NCBI GenBank assembly: GCA_963575745.1
Contig: CAUYUJ010020675.1
Coordinates: forward strand, 100,001-140,000
Direction: 5' to 3'
Length of the DNA stretch: 40,000 bases
Source of the DNA: Prorocentrum cordatum
Lineage: Eukaryota > Sar > Dinophyceae > Prorocentrales > Prorocentraceae
The notes under the pieces are model-generated. The model did not search any database and was not told where the DNA came from. It worked only from the letters and a program-made list of their open reading frames with translations. Position numbers and translations under genes: made by a program. Every line of letters begins with the position of its first letter. The stretch's first letter is position 1. Of the stretch, positions 30,240 through 38,745 are shown piece by piece.

Positions 30240-31070
30240 GACGGCGATGCCTGCAAGGATGTTGCCGAGGCATTCTTTCCACGCGTGCCAGGTTGCGTTC
30301 GACGATCATCCTAATGCTCGCGGTGGTGCCAGCGCTCTCGGCAGCTCAGCCCGAGCGTGCGGGCCAGCTTCCAGCACGCAGCAGTGCGAGCGTTTTTCTT
30401 TTCATCAAGCCTCCCGCTGCAGGGCAGGGCTGGACCTGGACTTCGGCTGTGTTTTGTTTTTCGTTTTGGCAGGGAGGTACAGGAAAACAGGGAGAGCGAA
30501 ACGAAACACAAATCACAAAGCGATAACAAAACGGAAATCACCGTTTAGGTCCAGCCCTGCTGCAGGGCCCATCGCTCTCGCTTCCCGTGTTATTTCGTAG
30601 CCCCTCCCACGAATTTCGTCACTTGTTTGCGGGGCACTTCACTCTGTCAGGCGTTGTGGCCAGGACGTGCACCACGCCAAGCGTGCCAGCTCGCAGGCAA
30701 CGCGCACTGAATTACCAACGCTGCCGGCAGGAAGCCCACTTCGACCATGCCTGCTGACATTGTTGAGTTTGGACTTTCGGGATGCCAAGGATGTCAGGTG
30801 TTCCAGAAGTTTTGGAGCTTGGAGGTTCAAGAGGTTCAGGATGTCGCGGTGGAGTTTGGAGTTTCAGGAGTTTTGGAGCTCGGGGTTTCGGGAACTGGAG
30901 ACATGGTCCCACTGCCAAGGATGTTGCCAGGAAGCTTATTTCAAGCGTGCCGGCTCGCGTGTGGAGATCATCCCGCTGCCAGCCTGGCGCGCATCTCCTT
31001 GCCTGACGGATTGGTCACGGATGGCCGGGGGATGTCCAAGCAGTCTCATTTCAAACGTGCGTGTGTCTTT
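30240..31070. repeat. Dispersed ~65-bp repeat and GGAGTTT words
   Basis: AAGGATGTTGCCGAGGCATT near 30254 and AAGGATGTTGCCAGGAAGCT near 30916 start two copies of a unit that goes on with TTTC.A.GCGTGCC.G and GATCATCC; weaker copies start near 30655 and 31025. Between them, 30760-30900 is a degenerate tandem of GGAGTTTCAGGAGTTTTGGA. Confidence 0.6.
30424..30560. mobile_element. GCAGGGCTGG MITE, copy 2
   Basis: 137 bp, terminal inverted repeats GCAGGGCTGGACCT and (reverse-complemented right end) GCAGGGCTGGACCTAAACGG. TGCAGG flanks both sides (30418-30423 and 30561-30566) as a 6-bp target-site duplication. Interior GTTTTGTTTTTCGTTTTGG and AACGAAACAC words match copy 1 in kind. Confidence 0.78.
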
Positions 31071-31119
31071 CCATTTCATGTGGTAATGCAATCGTGGAAC
31101 CCTGTTGTTCTTAAATTTT

Positions 31120-32330
31120 TCCCAACCATCCTGTGGTGTTGGGTCCTCGTTTTGAAGAGACAGCGCTCCGCGTTCACTCCCGCTGCCCCCTCCCTCCTCC
31201 TCTTATCATCCCAACCCTGACTCTGCCCTCCGCATGTCCACCATTTCGGTTCACCCCTCACACGTTTCGTGGCCCCATACGGTAGAGGGAAACTATTAGT
31301 GAACACCCCCCCTGCTCCCCAAACTCAAAGTTGGCACGCGCGGGAGAGACTGGGGTCGAGGTGCAACTCATCAGACCCACCGCCAACTTTGAACATTGGG
31401 GGGAGGGGGAGGCGTTCACAGATGACTGTGGTATGAGTGTCCGCTTTTTTTTCCCGAGGCCTGTAGGGAGCTCCACCGAAGGCCCCAGTGGCAGCGCCCG
31501 CACGCAGTTCCACCCGCGTCTTGGCGCACCCCTCGCACGTTTCGAGGCCCCATAGGGAGCTCCACCGAAGGCCCCAGTGGCAGCAACCGCATGCAGTTCC
31601 ACTCCTATCTTGGCGCACCCCTCACACTTTTCGTGCCCCCGTAGGGAGCTCCACCGAAGGCCCCACTGGCAGCGCCCGCATGCAGTTCCACCCCCATCTT
31701 GGCGCACCCCTCGCACGTCTCGTGCCCCCAGAGGGGGCTCCACCGAAGACCCCAAGGTACGCCCGCATGCATTTCCACTCCCATCTTGGCGCACCCCTCA
31801 CACGTTTCGCTGCCCCACAGGGAGCTCCACCGAAGGCTCCAGTGGCAGCGCCCGCATGCAGTTCCACCCCTACCTTGGCACACCCCTCACACGTTTCGTG
31901 GCCTCACGGAGCTCCACCGAAGGCCCCAGTGGCAGCGCCTGCATGCAGTTCCACCCCCAACTTGGCGCACCCCTCGCACATTTCGTGGCCCCATAGGTAG
32001 CTCCACCGAAGGCCCCAGTGGCAGCGCCCGCATGCAGTTCCACCCCTATCTTGGCGCATCCCTCACATGTTTCGTGACCCTACAGGGAACTCCACCGAAG
32101 GCCACAGTGGCAGCGCCCGCATGCAGTTCCACCCCCATCTTGGCGCGCGCCTCACACGTTTCGTGGCCCCATAGGGAGCACATCGCACGTTCCGAGGTCC
32201 CATCGGAATGCCCCAGTGGCAGCGCCCGCATGCAGTCCCCTCGCCACCTTGGCGCACCCCTCACGCGTTTCGTAGCCGCCATTTGCACCGCCCCCCGCGC
32301 CATCATCGTCGCGGCGCGCTACCGGTGAGG
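31120..32330. repeat. Inverted satellite, left arm (89 bp)
   Basis: About ten tandem units of 87-89 bp containing GGGAGCTCCACCGAAGGCCC, AGTGGCAGCGCCCGCATGCA, GTTCCACCCC, TTGGCGCACCCCTC and ACACGTTTCGTGGCCCC. CTCC landmarks are at 31471, 31560, 31649, 31738, 31825, 31912, 32001, 32090 and about 32179. The outer edge 31120-31156 matches the reverse complement of 33885-33921 at 36 of 37 positions. Confidence 0.95.
31300..31460. other. Insert inside left arm
   Basis: Non-array sequence between the arm edge and the first full unit. It has an 11-bp inverted repeat (TCAAAGTTGGC near 31325 and GCCAACTTTGA near 31382). Confidence 0.5.
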
Positions 32331-32935
32331 AAAAGGTCGCACCCTGCATTACTCGCAGCTGCATATGGTTAGGTCCTTCGCCAGGCTAATTTTTGCCCCA
32401 AGCAGTGCTTGCACTTATTATTGGTTCTTGCTGGTGCTGCTGGAGGGGTGTGCAGGTTTTTCGGCTGGTGCCCAGCTGGTGGGCGCTTCGTGGGCGCTTC
32501 GCGGGCGCCAAGTGTTGGGCGGGCGGGAGGAGGATTTGCCGGGCAGTCCGCCCGTGAGCGCCGACGTGCCCTGCGTGTGGATGCCGAGGCTTCACCTGGT
32601 GCCTGCCCGTGGGGGCAGCGTGCTCTGGGAGGGGGTGTGCGCAAGTGCTGCCTGGTGCCAGCTCGCGGGCGCCTCGTGGGGGCCTTGTGCGATGGGGGGG
32701 GGGGTCGAACTCCATTTTGACGCCCGCCCGTGGGCAGCCTGCGGGCGCCCCGTGCGCTCGGCGTGTGCGTGAGTGTGCGTGAGTGTGTGTGTGTGTGTGT
32801 GTGTGTGGGTGTGTGTATTTGTCGGGGTTTCGCCTGGTGTTCCTCCTTGGCCGCTCGTGGGCGCATCGTGATCGCCGCGTGCGCTGACTGCTGGAAGATG
32901 TACTTCGACATCGGCTCCGATTTGGGAGGGGCGTG
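32331..32935. other. Spacer between inverted arms
   Basis: G-rich and T-rich sequence with GGTGCC and GTGGGCGC words and a (GT)n run at 32765-32817. No gene recognised. Confidence 0.5.
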
Positions 32936-32939
32936 CCGG

Positions 32940-33921
32940 AATGGGTGGTGGGAGCTCACGTGAACTTTCGGGTTTGGGCCCCAGTTGGGGCCCCCTGTGG
33001 CTTTACGGGGCCATGAGGCGTGCGAGGGGTGTGCCAAAATGGGAGGCGGGAGTTCATGTGAATTGTGGCATTTGGGCCTTCGATGGGGCTCTCTATGGGG
33101 CCACTCAGCGTGCGATGGGTGTGCCGAAATGAGAGGCGGGTTTTCATGTGAACTTTGGCATGTGGGCCTTGGTTGGAGCTTTTCTTGGTGCCACGAAGCG
33201 TTCGAGGGGTGTGCCGACATGAGTGACGGGAACTCATGTGAACTTTGGCATTGGGCTTAGTTGGTGCTCCCTATTGGGCCACGAAGCGTGCGAGGGGTGT
33301 GCCGAAATGAGCGGCAGGAGCTCGTGTGAATTTTGGCAGTTGGGGCTCCCCATGGGGCCACGAAACGTGCGAGGGTTGTGCCAGAATGAGTGGCGGGAAC
33401 TCCTGTGGCATTTGGGCGTTAGTTGGGGCTCCGTCTGGGGCATCGAAACGTGCGAGTGGGAGGCGGGAGTTCGTGTGAATGCTGGCATTTACGGTCTTGG
33501 TTGGGGCTCCCTATGGGGCCACGAAGCCCGTGAGGGATGTGCCGACATCAGTGGCGGGAGATCATGTGAGCTTTGGCATTTGGGCCTTCGATGGGGCTCT
33601 CTCTCTATGGGGCCACTAAGCGTCGATGGGTGTGCTGAAATGAGACGTGCGAGCTCATGTGAAATTTGGCATGTGGACCTTACTTGGGGCTCCCTTTGGG
33701 GCCACGAAGCGTGCGAGGGCTGCGCCGAAATCAAAGGCGGGAGCTCATGTGAACTTTAGTATTTGAGTCTTAGTTTGGGCCCCCCATGGGGCCACGAAGC
33801 GTTTGAGGGGTGTGCCGAAGGAGGGGGAGAGGTGGGGGAGGAGGAGGGGGAAGGTGGCACTTGGGAGGACGCGAGGCGTTGCGGATTCAAAACGAGGACC
33901 CAACACCACAGCATGGTTGGG
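32940..33921. repeat. Inverted satellite, right arm (~90 bp)
   Basis: About ten tandem units, mostly 88-90 bp, containing CCACGAAGCGTGCGAGGGGT, GTGCCGAAATGAG, GGCGGGAGCTCATGTGAACT, TTGGCATTTGGGCC and GGGGCTCCCTATGGGG. GTGCC landmarks are at 33031, 33121, 33211, 33299, 33378, 33539, 33632, 33722 and 33812. The unit is the diverged reverse complement of the left-arm unit and has the same length. Confidence 0.95.
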
Positions 33922-33924
33922 AAG

Positions 33925-34175
33925 TATTTTGAGAGTTCTTGCGCCGACGGGGACGGACAAATCGTGACCCCTGGTGCACTCACACTGGTGTCGGAATATA
34001 TTGAACAATCTGGCGCTCCGAGGGTGGACAAATCGTGCCCCCCAGTGAACTCACAGAGGTAGCAGAAAAATCTTTGAAGAGCTTGTCGGTGTGGGGCGGA
34101 CAAATCGACTTCCCCGGTGCACCCACAGAGATTGCAGACAATTTTTCAATATTTTTCCGCGAAGTGATGTCCCGC
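33925..34175. repeat. ~72-bp tandem repeat, 3 copies
   Basis: GGACAAATCGTGACCCC at 33955, GGACAAATCGTGCCCCCCAG at 34026 and GGACAAATCGACTTCCCC at 34098, each followed by GTGCACTCACA-like and GCAGA.AAT words; spacing 71-72 bp. Confidence 0.85.
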
Positions 34176-34339
34176 GCCCTCCTTCTCCTCTTTCGTTCAC
34201 CTCTTCCGCAGACGCCAGTTTAGGTTTGTTTACAATGATTGGGAGCCAGGATGAGGGTCATGGATAGGGCCACCTCCTCCTCCGCAAGCTCCCGAGCCCG
34301 CTTCGGCTTCCTCCGAGGGGCCAGAGTCGGAGCGGGCCC

Positions 34340-34671
34340 CGAATTCTGTTTCGGCTCCAGCCAGATTCGGCTTCATCCGCTCGTTTCGGCTTCGGCGTGT
34401 TTCGTCCCGGCCCATTTCGGCTTTGGCCCGTTTCGCCCCAGCCCGTTTCGGCTCCAGCCCGTTTCGTTCTTGCCTGTTTTGGCTCTGGCCCGTTTCGGTT
34501 TCGGCCCGTTTCGGCTTTCAGGTTCGCGCTTGCACCCAGGGCCAGGAAACCGAAACGGGCCGAAGCCGAATCTGGCTGAAGCCGAAACGGCCTGAAGCCG
34601 AAACGGACCGAAGCCGAAACCGACCGAAGCCGAAACGCACCGAAGCCGAAACGGGCCTGAAGCCGAATCAG
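34340..34671. repeat. Head-to-head GTTTCGG palindrome
   Basis: 34340-34525 holds about ten 15-16-bp units GTTTCGGCTCCAGCCC in forward orientation. After about 20 bp (34526-34547), 34548-34671 holds about eight units CGAAGCCGAAACGGGC, the exact inverse type. Together they form a long imperfect palindrome. Confidence 0.93.
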
Positions 34672-34764
34672 GCCCTTGTCCCAGGGGGGGGGGGAACGCC
34701 CAGTAACATCACGACTTGCTCCCGCGGCGTTCTGGAATGGCCAGGGGCGACTACGAGGCGGACC

Positions 34765-34905
34765 GACGTCGTCTAGAGGCCTCCAGAGGCCTTCGTCTCT
34801 GGAGGTCCCTGGAGGTCTCTGGAGGATCACTGAGGTCCCCGAGGGTCTCAGGAGGTGTCTGGAGGTCCCCGAGGTCTCTCAGGTCTCTCCGGAGACCTCT
34901 GGAGT
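34765..34905. repeat. CTCTGGAGGTCCC minisatellite
   Basis: Irregular tandem of 12-15-bp words CTCTGGAGGTCCC, TCTCTGGAGG and CCCGAGGTCTCTC. Confidence 0.75.
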
Positions 34906-35104
34906 TCTGATGTTCCAACTTCTTTTATTTTGATCGCCATGATGAGTTTCGAACACCAAGGAAGTATCGTATCGAATCTGGAGGGTCTTTGCATGTCGGG
35001 CCCTGGAAGGCGATGCTCGTCCGCCACTTTGCCAGCGTGTCGGGGAGACACTGTTTCGATACCTCTCTGGGTGCTCGAAATCATTTCTGGGACGTGGTCC
35101 GTTT

Positions 35105-35300
35105 TTTTTTGTGTGTGTTTTTCCCACAGTGTGTGCTTTTCCCACGTGTGTGTGTTTTTTTTTTGTTCCCACAGTGTTTTTTTTTCCCCCCCCCCCCCCC
35201 CACAGTGTTTTTTTCTCCCACAGTGTGTGTGTGTGTTTTTCCCACAGTGTGTGTGTGTGTGTGTGTTTTTTCCCACAGTGTGTTTTTTCCCACAGAGCAC
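35105..35300. repeat. TTTTTCCCACAGTGTGTG repeat
   Basis: Eight units of a T-run, CCCACAG (once CCCACG) and a GT-run of varying length. Each unit has the layout of a 3' splice site: pyrimidine tract followed by CAG. Confidence 0.9.
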
Positions 35301-35379
35301 GATGGGAGCAGCATACCTCTGGAGGCGCGAGCGGTGACGCTGCCGCGTGGGCCTGGGGGGGTGGGGAGCGGCCCCAGCA

Positions 35380-35638
35380 GCGGGCGTCGTCGCGCATCTG
35401 AGAAAAGCTCTCTTGTCGAGCTGCACCCTCGGCAGAGGCAGTGATGTGCCGTGGTCAGCTCTGCCAGGCTGGCACATGAAGTCACATCGCGTCTGGTTGC
35501 AACAGGCACCGTGTCACCATACATGGTGAGCATGTTCAGCTCGAGGGTGTCTTCGACGATGTCGGCACGCTGCGCGTCGGCCGTCCGCTTGGCTGGCCGC
35601 TGGACCACCTTCCATATGTCAAAACTCTGCGTGTGCAT
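35380..35638 (-). CDS. Possible exon-like ORF, unknown
   Basis: The minus frame from 35638 starts MHTQSFDIWKVVQRPAKRTA and continues with VEDTLELNMLTMYGDTVPVA and TRRDVTSCASLAELTTAHHC, a composition unlike the repeats around it; from about 35340 downward it degrades into poly-Thr/His from the GT tract. No family recognised. Confidence 0.25.
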
Positions 35639-35686
35639 AAATATCCCATGGGCCTGTTTTCCACCATCATAAGTTGGATCGGGGAA

Positions 35687-35818
35687 GGTGGAGGAGGAGG
35701 AGGAGGAGGAGGAGGAGGAGGAGGAGGATCAGGGAGGAGGAGGAGGAGGAGGAGAGGAGGAGGAGGAGGAGGAGGAGGAGGAGGAGGACCCCCTCCCCCT
35801 CCCCCTCCCCCTCCAAGT
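35687..35818. repeat. (GGA)n then (CTCCCC)n
   Basis: GGA tract 35687-35788 with one ATCAGG break, followed directly by CCCCCT hexamers 35789-35817. Confidence 0.95.
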
Positions 35819-35819
35819 T

Positions 35820-36089
35820 GTGGTGGTGGTGGTGGGAAACAGGCCCATCTCGTTCTGTGCATGCCAGACGGTGCACGCAGGGGTTCTGCTGCGGTCCTTG
35901 GGGTCCAGGGCCGCGTGCAGCGCAACGTTGCGCCGCAGACGCTGCAGCGCAGTCGGGCGCTGGCCTGGCAGCAGGGCGGCGAGCGCAGGGGCGCACGTCG
36001 CCAGGCGGTCTCCGAGGGCCTCGCAGTCGGCGATCTCGTCGAGCGCCTGCAGAAAAAGCGTCCCGTCCCGCGTGGAGCCCCTAATTTAG
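35820..36089. other. Unassigned GC-rich stretch
   Basis: Open on several frames without recognisable family. Confidence 0.4.
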
Positions 36090-36182
36090 TCCTGCTTGGT
36101 GAGGCCAGGGAGGCGCCCCACAAACGCATCCGCCGCGTCCGGGTATGCTTGTGGCGCGCCTCACCGGCCTCACCAAGCAGGA
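36090..36182. other. Near-perfect hairpin
   Basis: Left arm 36090-36129 (TCCTGCTTGGTGAGGCCAGG, then GAGGCGCCCCACAAACGCAT) pairs with right arm 36145-36182 (ATGCTTGTGGCGCGCCTCAC, then CGGCCTCACCAAGCAGGA). There are only a few mismatches and one 2-nt bulge; the loop is 15 nt. It could be a foldback transposon end, a small-RNA precursor-like stem or a recombination product. Confidence 0.85.
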
Positions 36183-36530
36183 CCAAGAGCCTCACCACGC
36201 AGATCCGCCGCGTCGGTTTTGTCGCCGCGTCCCTGGCCCGCGCCTGCCATTTCCGACGCGAGCCCATCGCTTTCTGGGCGCCCGCCGCCGGCGGCGCCCT
36301 CCGTCGCTCTCTCGCGCTCGTGTGGTGCGCCTCCCGCCCAGGTTCGGGCCGCGAGTTCGGGTCAGCTGGAGCCAGAGTGGCGACGGAGCTGGAGGATGAG
36401 GACGGTGGTGATGATGAGGGCTGTGGGGGGAGGAGGGAGAGGGGCATGCTCGGGGGAGGAGGAAGAAGAAATAGAGCTCGCCAGCTTGCTGTGAGGAAGA
36501 GCGATGATTCTCCTCTTTGGGCCCTCTCAG
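36183..36530. other. Unassigned; upstream of exon
   Basis: No gene recognised. Ends in TTCTCCTCTTTGGGCCCTCTCAG, a strong pyrimidine-tract acceptor for the exon at 36531. Confidence 0.5.
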
Positions 36531-36608
36531 GACAAGATCCCCATGCTCGAGACCCAGCTCAAGGCAGGGTCGGAGGCGAAGGTGCAGAGCGATGACGCCG
36601 CCAAGGAG
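36531..36608 (+). CDS. Coiled-coil protein, exon a
   Basis: A 78-bp phase-0 exon, acceptor CCCTCTCAG|GAC and donor AAGGAG|GCCGAG (GC type). It encodes DKIPMLETQLKAGSEAKVQ and then SDDAAKE. In recalled dinoflagellate coiled-coil proteins the corresponding segment reads K-I-P-x-L-E-x-x-I-K-E-G-x-A-E-K-x-Q-L-x-x-D-L-K-x-H-x-x-D-R; with exon b joined, the distance from the second Lys to the Asp-Arg pair is exactly conserved. These proteins are long, Lys/Glu/Ala-rich and probably secreted or organelle-associated; their function is not known to me. Codons are GC-rich at third positions, unlike the flanking purine tracts. The upstream exon was not found. Confidence 0.62.
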
Positions 36609-37254
36609 GCCGAGGGGGACGGGTGACGTCCAGCTGGCGTGCTTCGCGTTTGGCTGATGCCTGGCTTGCCTCAGACCCCACTTCGGCGTTCGGATGTCGG
36701 GTGTGCGCTCTGTCTGAGAAGCTCCTTGGAGGCACCCGAAGGCCTTTGGAGGCCCAAGCAGGTTCAAAAGCATTGCGAACGTGTGCAATCACCTCGGGGA
36801 GGAGAAGGAGGAGGGGAGAAGGTAGGGAGAGAGGCACCCACGTGAGCGGACTACCGACTCGGGTGAGCTGGCCCAAAGGTAATTCACGGTGTACATACCC
36901 ACAGCTGGTGCCGAGGTCAAAATTGAAGTGCACGTGTACATGGAAAGGGCCCACCCTGCAGGTTTGGTTGATAGCACATCGTTGAGCGGTGCTGCAGCCT
37001 CTCCTGAGCACAGACCCCCCCAGATCATCAGCCAGACAAGCCGGATTTTCACCCTCATGCCTTGCTGGACTGGGTGCGTTTCCGCTTTGCTACTGACACC
37101 GCCTCCCCTCGTCAGGGCACCGACTCGGGTGACGGCGACAGCGCTAGTGGCGGTAGCCTATCAATGCAACTGTTGCGCCCTGATAATCCCGACTCGCTTC
37201 ACAACGCCGTTTCAAGTACGTTAACCAGGAGAAGTCGCGAAATCTTTGCACTTG
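36609..37254. other. Intron 1, left part
   Basis: Intron 1 spans 36609-37957 (1,349 bp). Its left part holds a + strand frame at 37008-37258 with protein-like composition (PDFHPHALLDWVRFRFATD, LSMQLLRPDNPDSLHNAVSS) that does not fit the exon chain and may be a transposon remnant. It begins after a TGA at 37005. Confidence 0.4.
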
Positions 37255-37585
37255 ATTAAGACGAGTCTGCGCGGCGCTAAGGCGAGAACCACATTTTGAA
37301 ACGGAGCCGCTCTCAATATGTGAAGTTCTTGCATGTCAAAAACGAAAGTGCGCGGCGCCGGGGCGAACTTCACATTTTGAAGAGGAGCCGCCCTCAATTC
37401 GTGAAGCCATTGCAGATTTTTAGGCGAGTGTGCGCGGCGTTGAGGCGAGAACCACATTTCGAAAACAACCCACCCGCAATTCGTGGAGTTTTTACAGAGA
37501 CTGAAGACGAATGTGCGTGGCCCTGAGGCAAAACCCACATCTTGAAACCCACCTGCCCTCCATGTGTGAAGCTGTTGCCAAGTGT
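37255..37585. repeat. ~80-bp tandem repeat, array D
   Basis: Four copies of the unit found at 4060-5640, with TGCGCGGCGC-type landmarks at 37268, 37349, 37431 and 37514 (spacing 81, 82, 83). It lies inside intron 1, more than 26 kb from the other copies. Confidence 0.92.
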
Positions 37586-37694
37586 TCGGCCTCAGGATCA
37601 TAACTTGTAAGGAAATCTCAGGCGAACCACCCCTGTCGCCGTTCCGACTGGCTTCGGGGTGCGACAGGGAAGAGTTATTTATCTGGATGAGGAA

Positions 37695-37850
37695 CGGAGG
37701 AGGAAACGGAGGAGGAGGAGGAGGAGGAGGAGGAGGAGGAGGAGGAGGAGGAGGAAGAAGAGGAGGAGGAGGAGGAGGGGGAGGAGGAGGAGGAGGAGGA
37801 GGAGGAGGATGAGGAGGAGGAGGAGTTGGAGGAGGAGGGGGAGCGACAAT
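37695..37850. repeat. (GGA)n microsatellite
   Basis: Long GGA tract with a few AGA, GGG and GAT interruptions, near the 3' end of intron 1. Confidence 0.95.
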
Positions 37851-37957
37851 GTCAACATGAGGAGGATGATACTGGTGGGGGACGGGGAGGCGGAGGAGGG
37901 GTAGGCGGAGGAGGTTGGCCAGGCTCATCAGAGGGGTAGCTCGCGCCGCCACCGCAG

Positions 37958-37999
37958 GCCAAGACTGACCGCGCCGACGCCAAGGACGCGATGGCCGAG
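37958..37999 (+). CDS. Coiled-coil protein, exon b
   Basis: A 42-bp phase-0 exon, acceptor CCACCGCAG|GCC and donor GCCGAG|GCCCCA (GC type). It encodes AKTDRADAKDAMAE. This matches the recurrent block D-R-A-x-A-K-x-A-M-x-x-A-T-x-x-R-E-K of dinoflagellate coiled-coil proteins and supplies precisely the part missing between exon a and exon c. At 14 codons it is a micro-exon; ordinary gene finders would miss it. The intron on each side has AGGCC at both boundaries. Confidence 0.65.
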
Positions 38000-38097
38000 G
38001 CCCCAAGTCCTTGAGACCGTTCGCTCCACTTTCTCTCTCCTTCTCTACTAATCATTCCGCCCTCCTGTTGTTCCTCGCTTTGGGTGGTTGTGGTGGT

Positions 38098-38150
38098 GGT
38101 GCTGCTGCTGCTGCTCCTCCTCCTCCTCCTCCTCCTCCTCCTCCCTCGCC
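38098..38150. repeat. (GCT)n and (CTC)n tract
   Basis: GTG, GCT and CTC triplets in sequence. Confidence 0.9.
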
Positions 38151-38173
38151 TCCTCTGCTTCTGCCATCCTCAG

Positions 38174-38330
38174 AGTCTGCCTGGGGGTAATGGCTCACCC
38201 TTGATTGATTTTTGGGCCAGCATGGAGCTCAAACGGTTCTGCTACCCTACGCCCCTCCTCGAATTTTCGGACGCGAGTTTTTATCACGACATGGTGGCGC
38301 CCTGGGATCCCCAGTTTCAGTGTTCACGCC
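38174..38330 (+). CDS. Possible exon inside intron 2
   Basis: A CT-rich tract and CTTCTGCCATCCTCAG| precede a frame reading SLPGGNGSPLIDFWASMELK, RFCYPTPLLEFSDASFYHDM and VAPWDPQFQCSRQ, ending at CACGCCAG|GTTGTG. Composition and splice-like edges look like an exon, but it does not belong in the coiled-coil pattern between exons b and c. It could be an alternative exon, an exon of a nested gene or a chance frame. Confidence 0.28.
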
Positions 38331-38459
38331 AGGTTGTGGGCAAGAAAAGAGGGAGGGGCAGACGATGAGGGCTGAAGAGGGAGGATGCACATAAGAAGGA
38401 TAGCGTACCAAGGAGCAACAGGACGAGGCAGAGAGGGAGGAGAGATGTGGAGGATGAAG

Positions 38460-38745
38460 AGTAGGAGGAGGAGGAGGAGGAGGAGGAGGAGGAGGAGGAG
38501 GAGGAGGAGGAGAATGAGGAGGAGGGAGGAGAGGAGGAGGAGGAGGAGGAGGAGGAGGAGGAGGAGGAGGAGGAGGAGGAGGAGGAGGAGGAGGAGGATG
38601 GGGAAGAGGAGGACGCGGAGGAAACGGAGGAGGAGGAGGAGGAGGAGGAGGAGGAGGAGGAGGAGGAGGAGGAGGAGGAGGATGAGGAACATGAGGAGGA
38701 TGATGAGGAGAAGGAGGAGGAGGAGGAAGTGGAGGAGGAAGAAGG
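38460..38745. repeat. (GGA)n microsatellite
   Basis: About 280 bp of GGA/GAG with rare GAT, GAA and GGG breaks, in the middle of intron 2. Confidence 0.95.

Noticed and set aside
35536-36595. Long frames on both strands (303 and 320 residues)
   Set aside because: Each depends on the GGA/CTCCCC microsatellites and the hairpin arms; no protein family seen.
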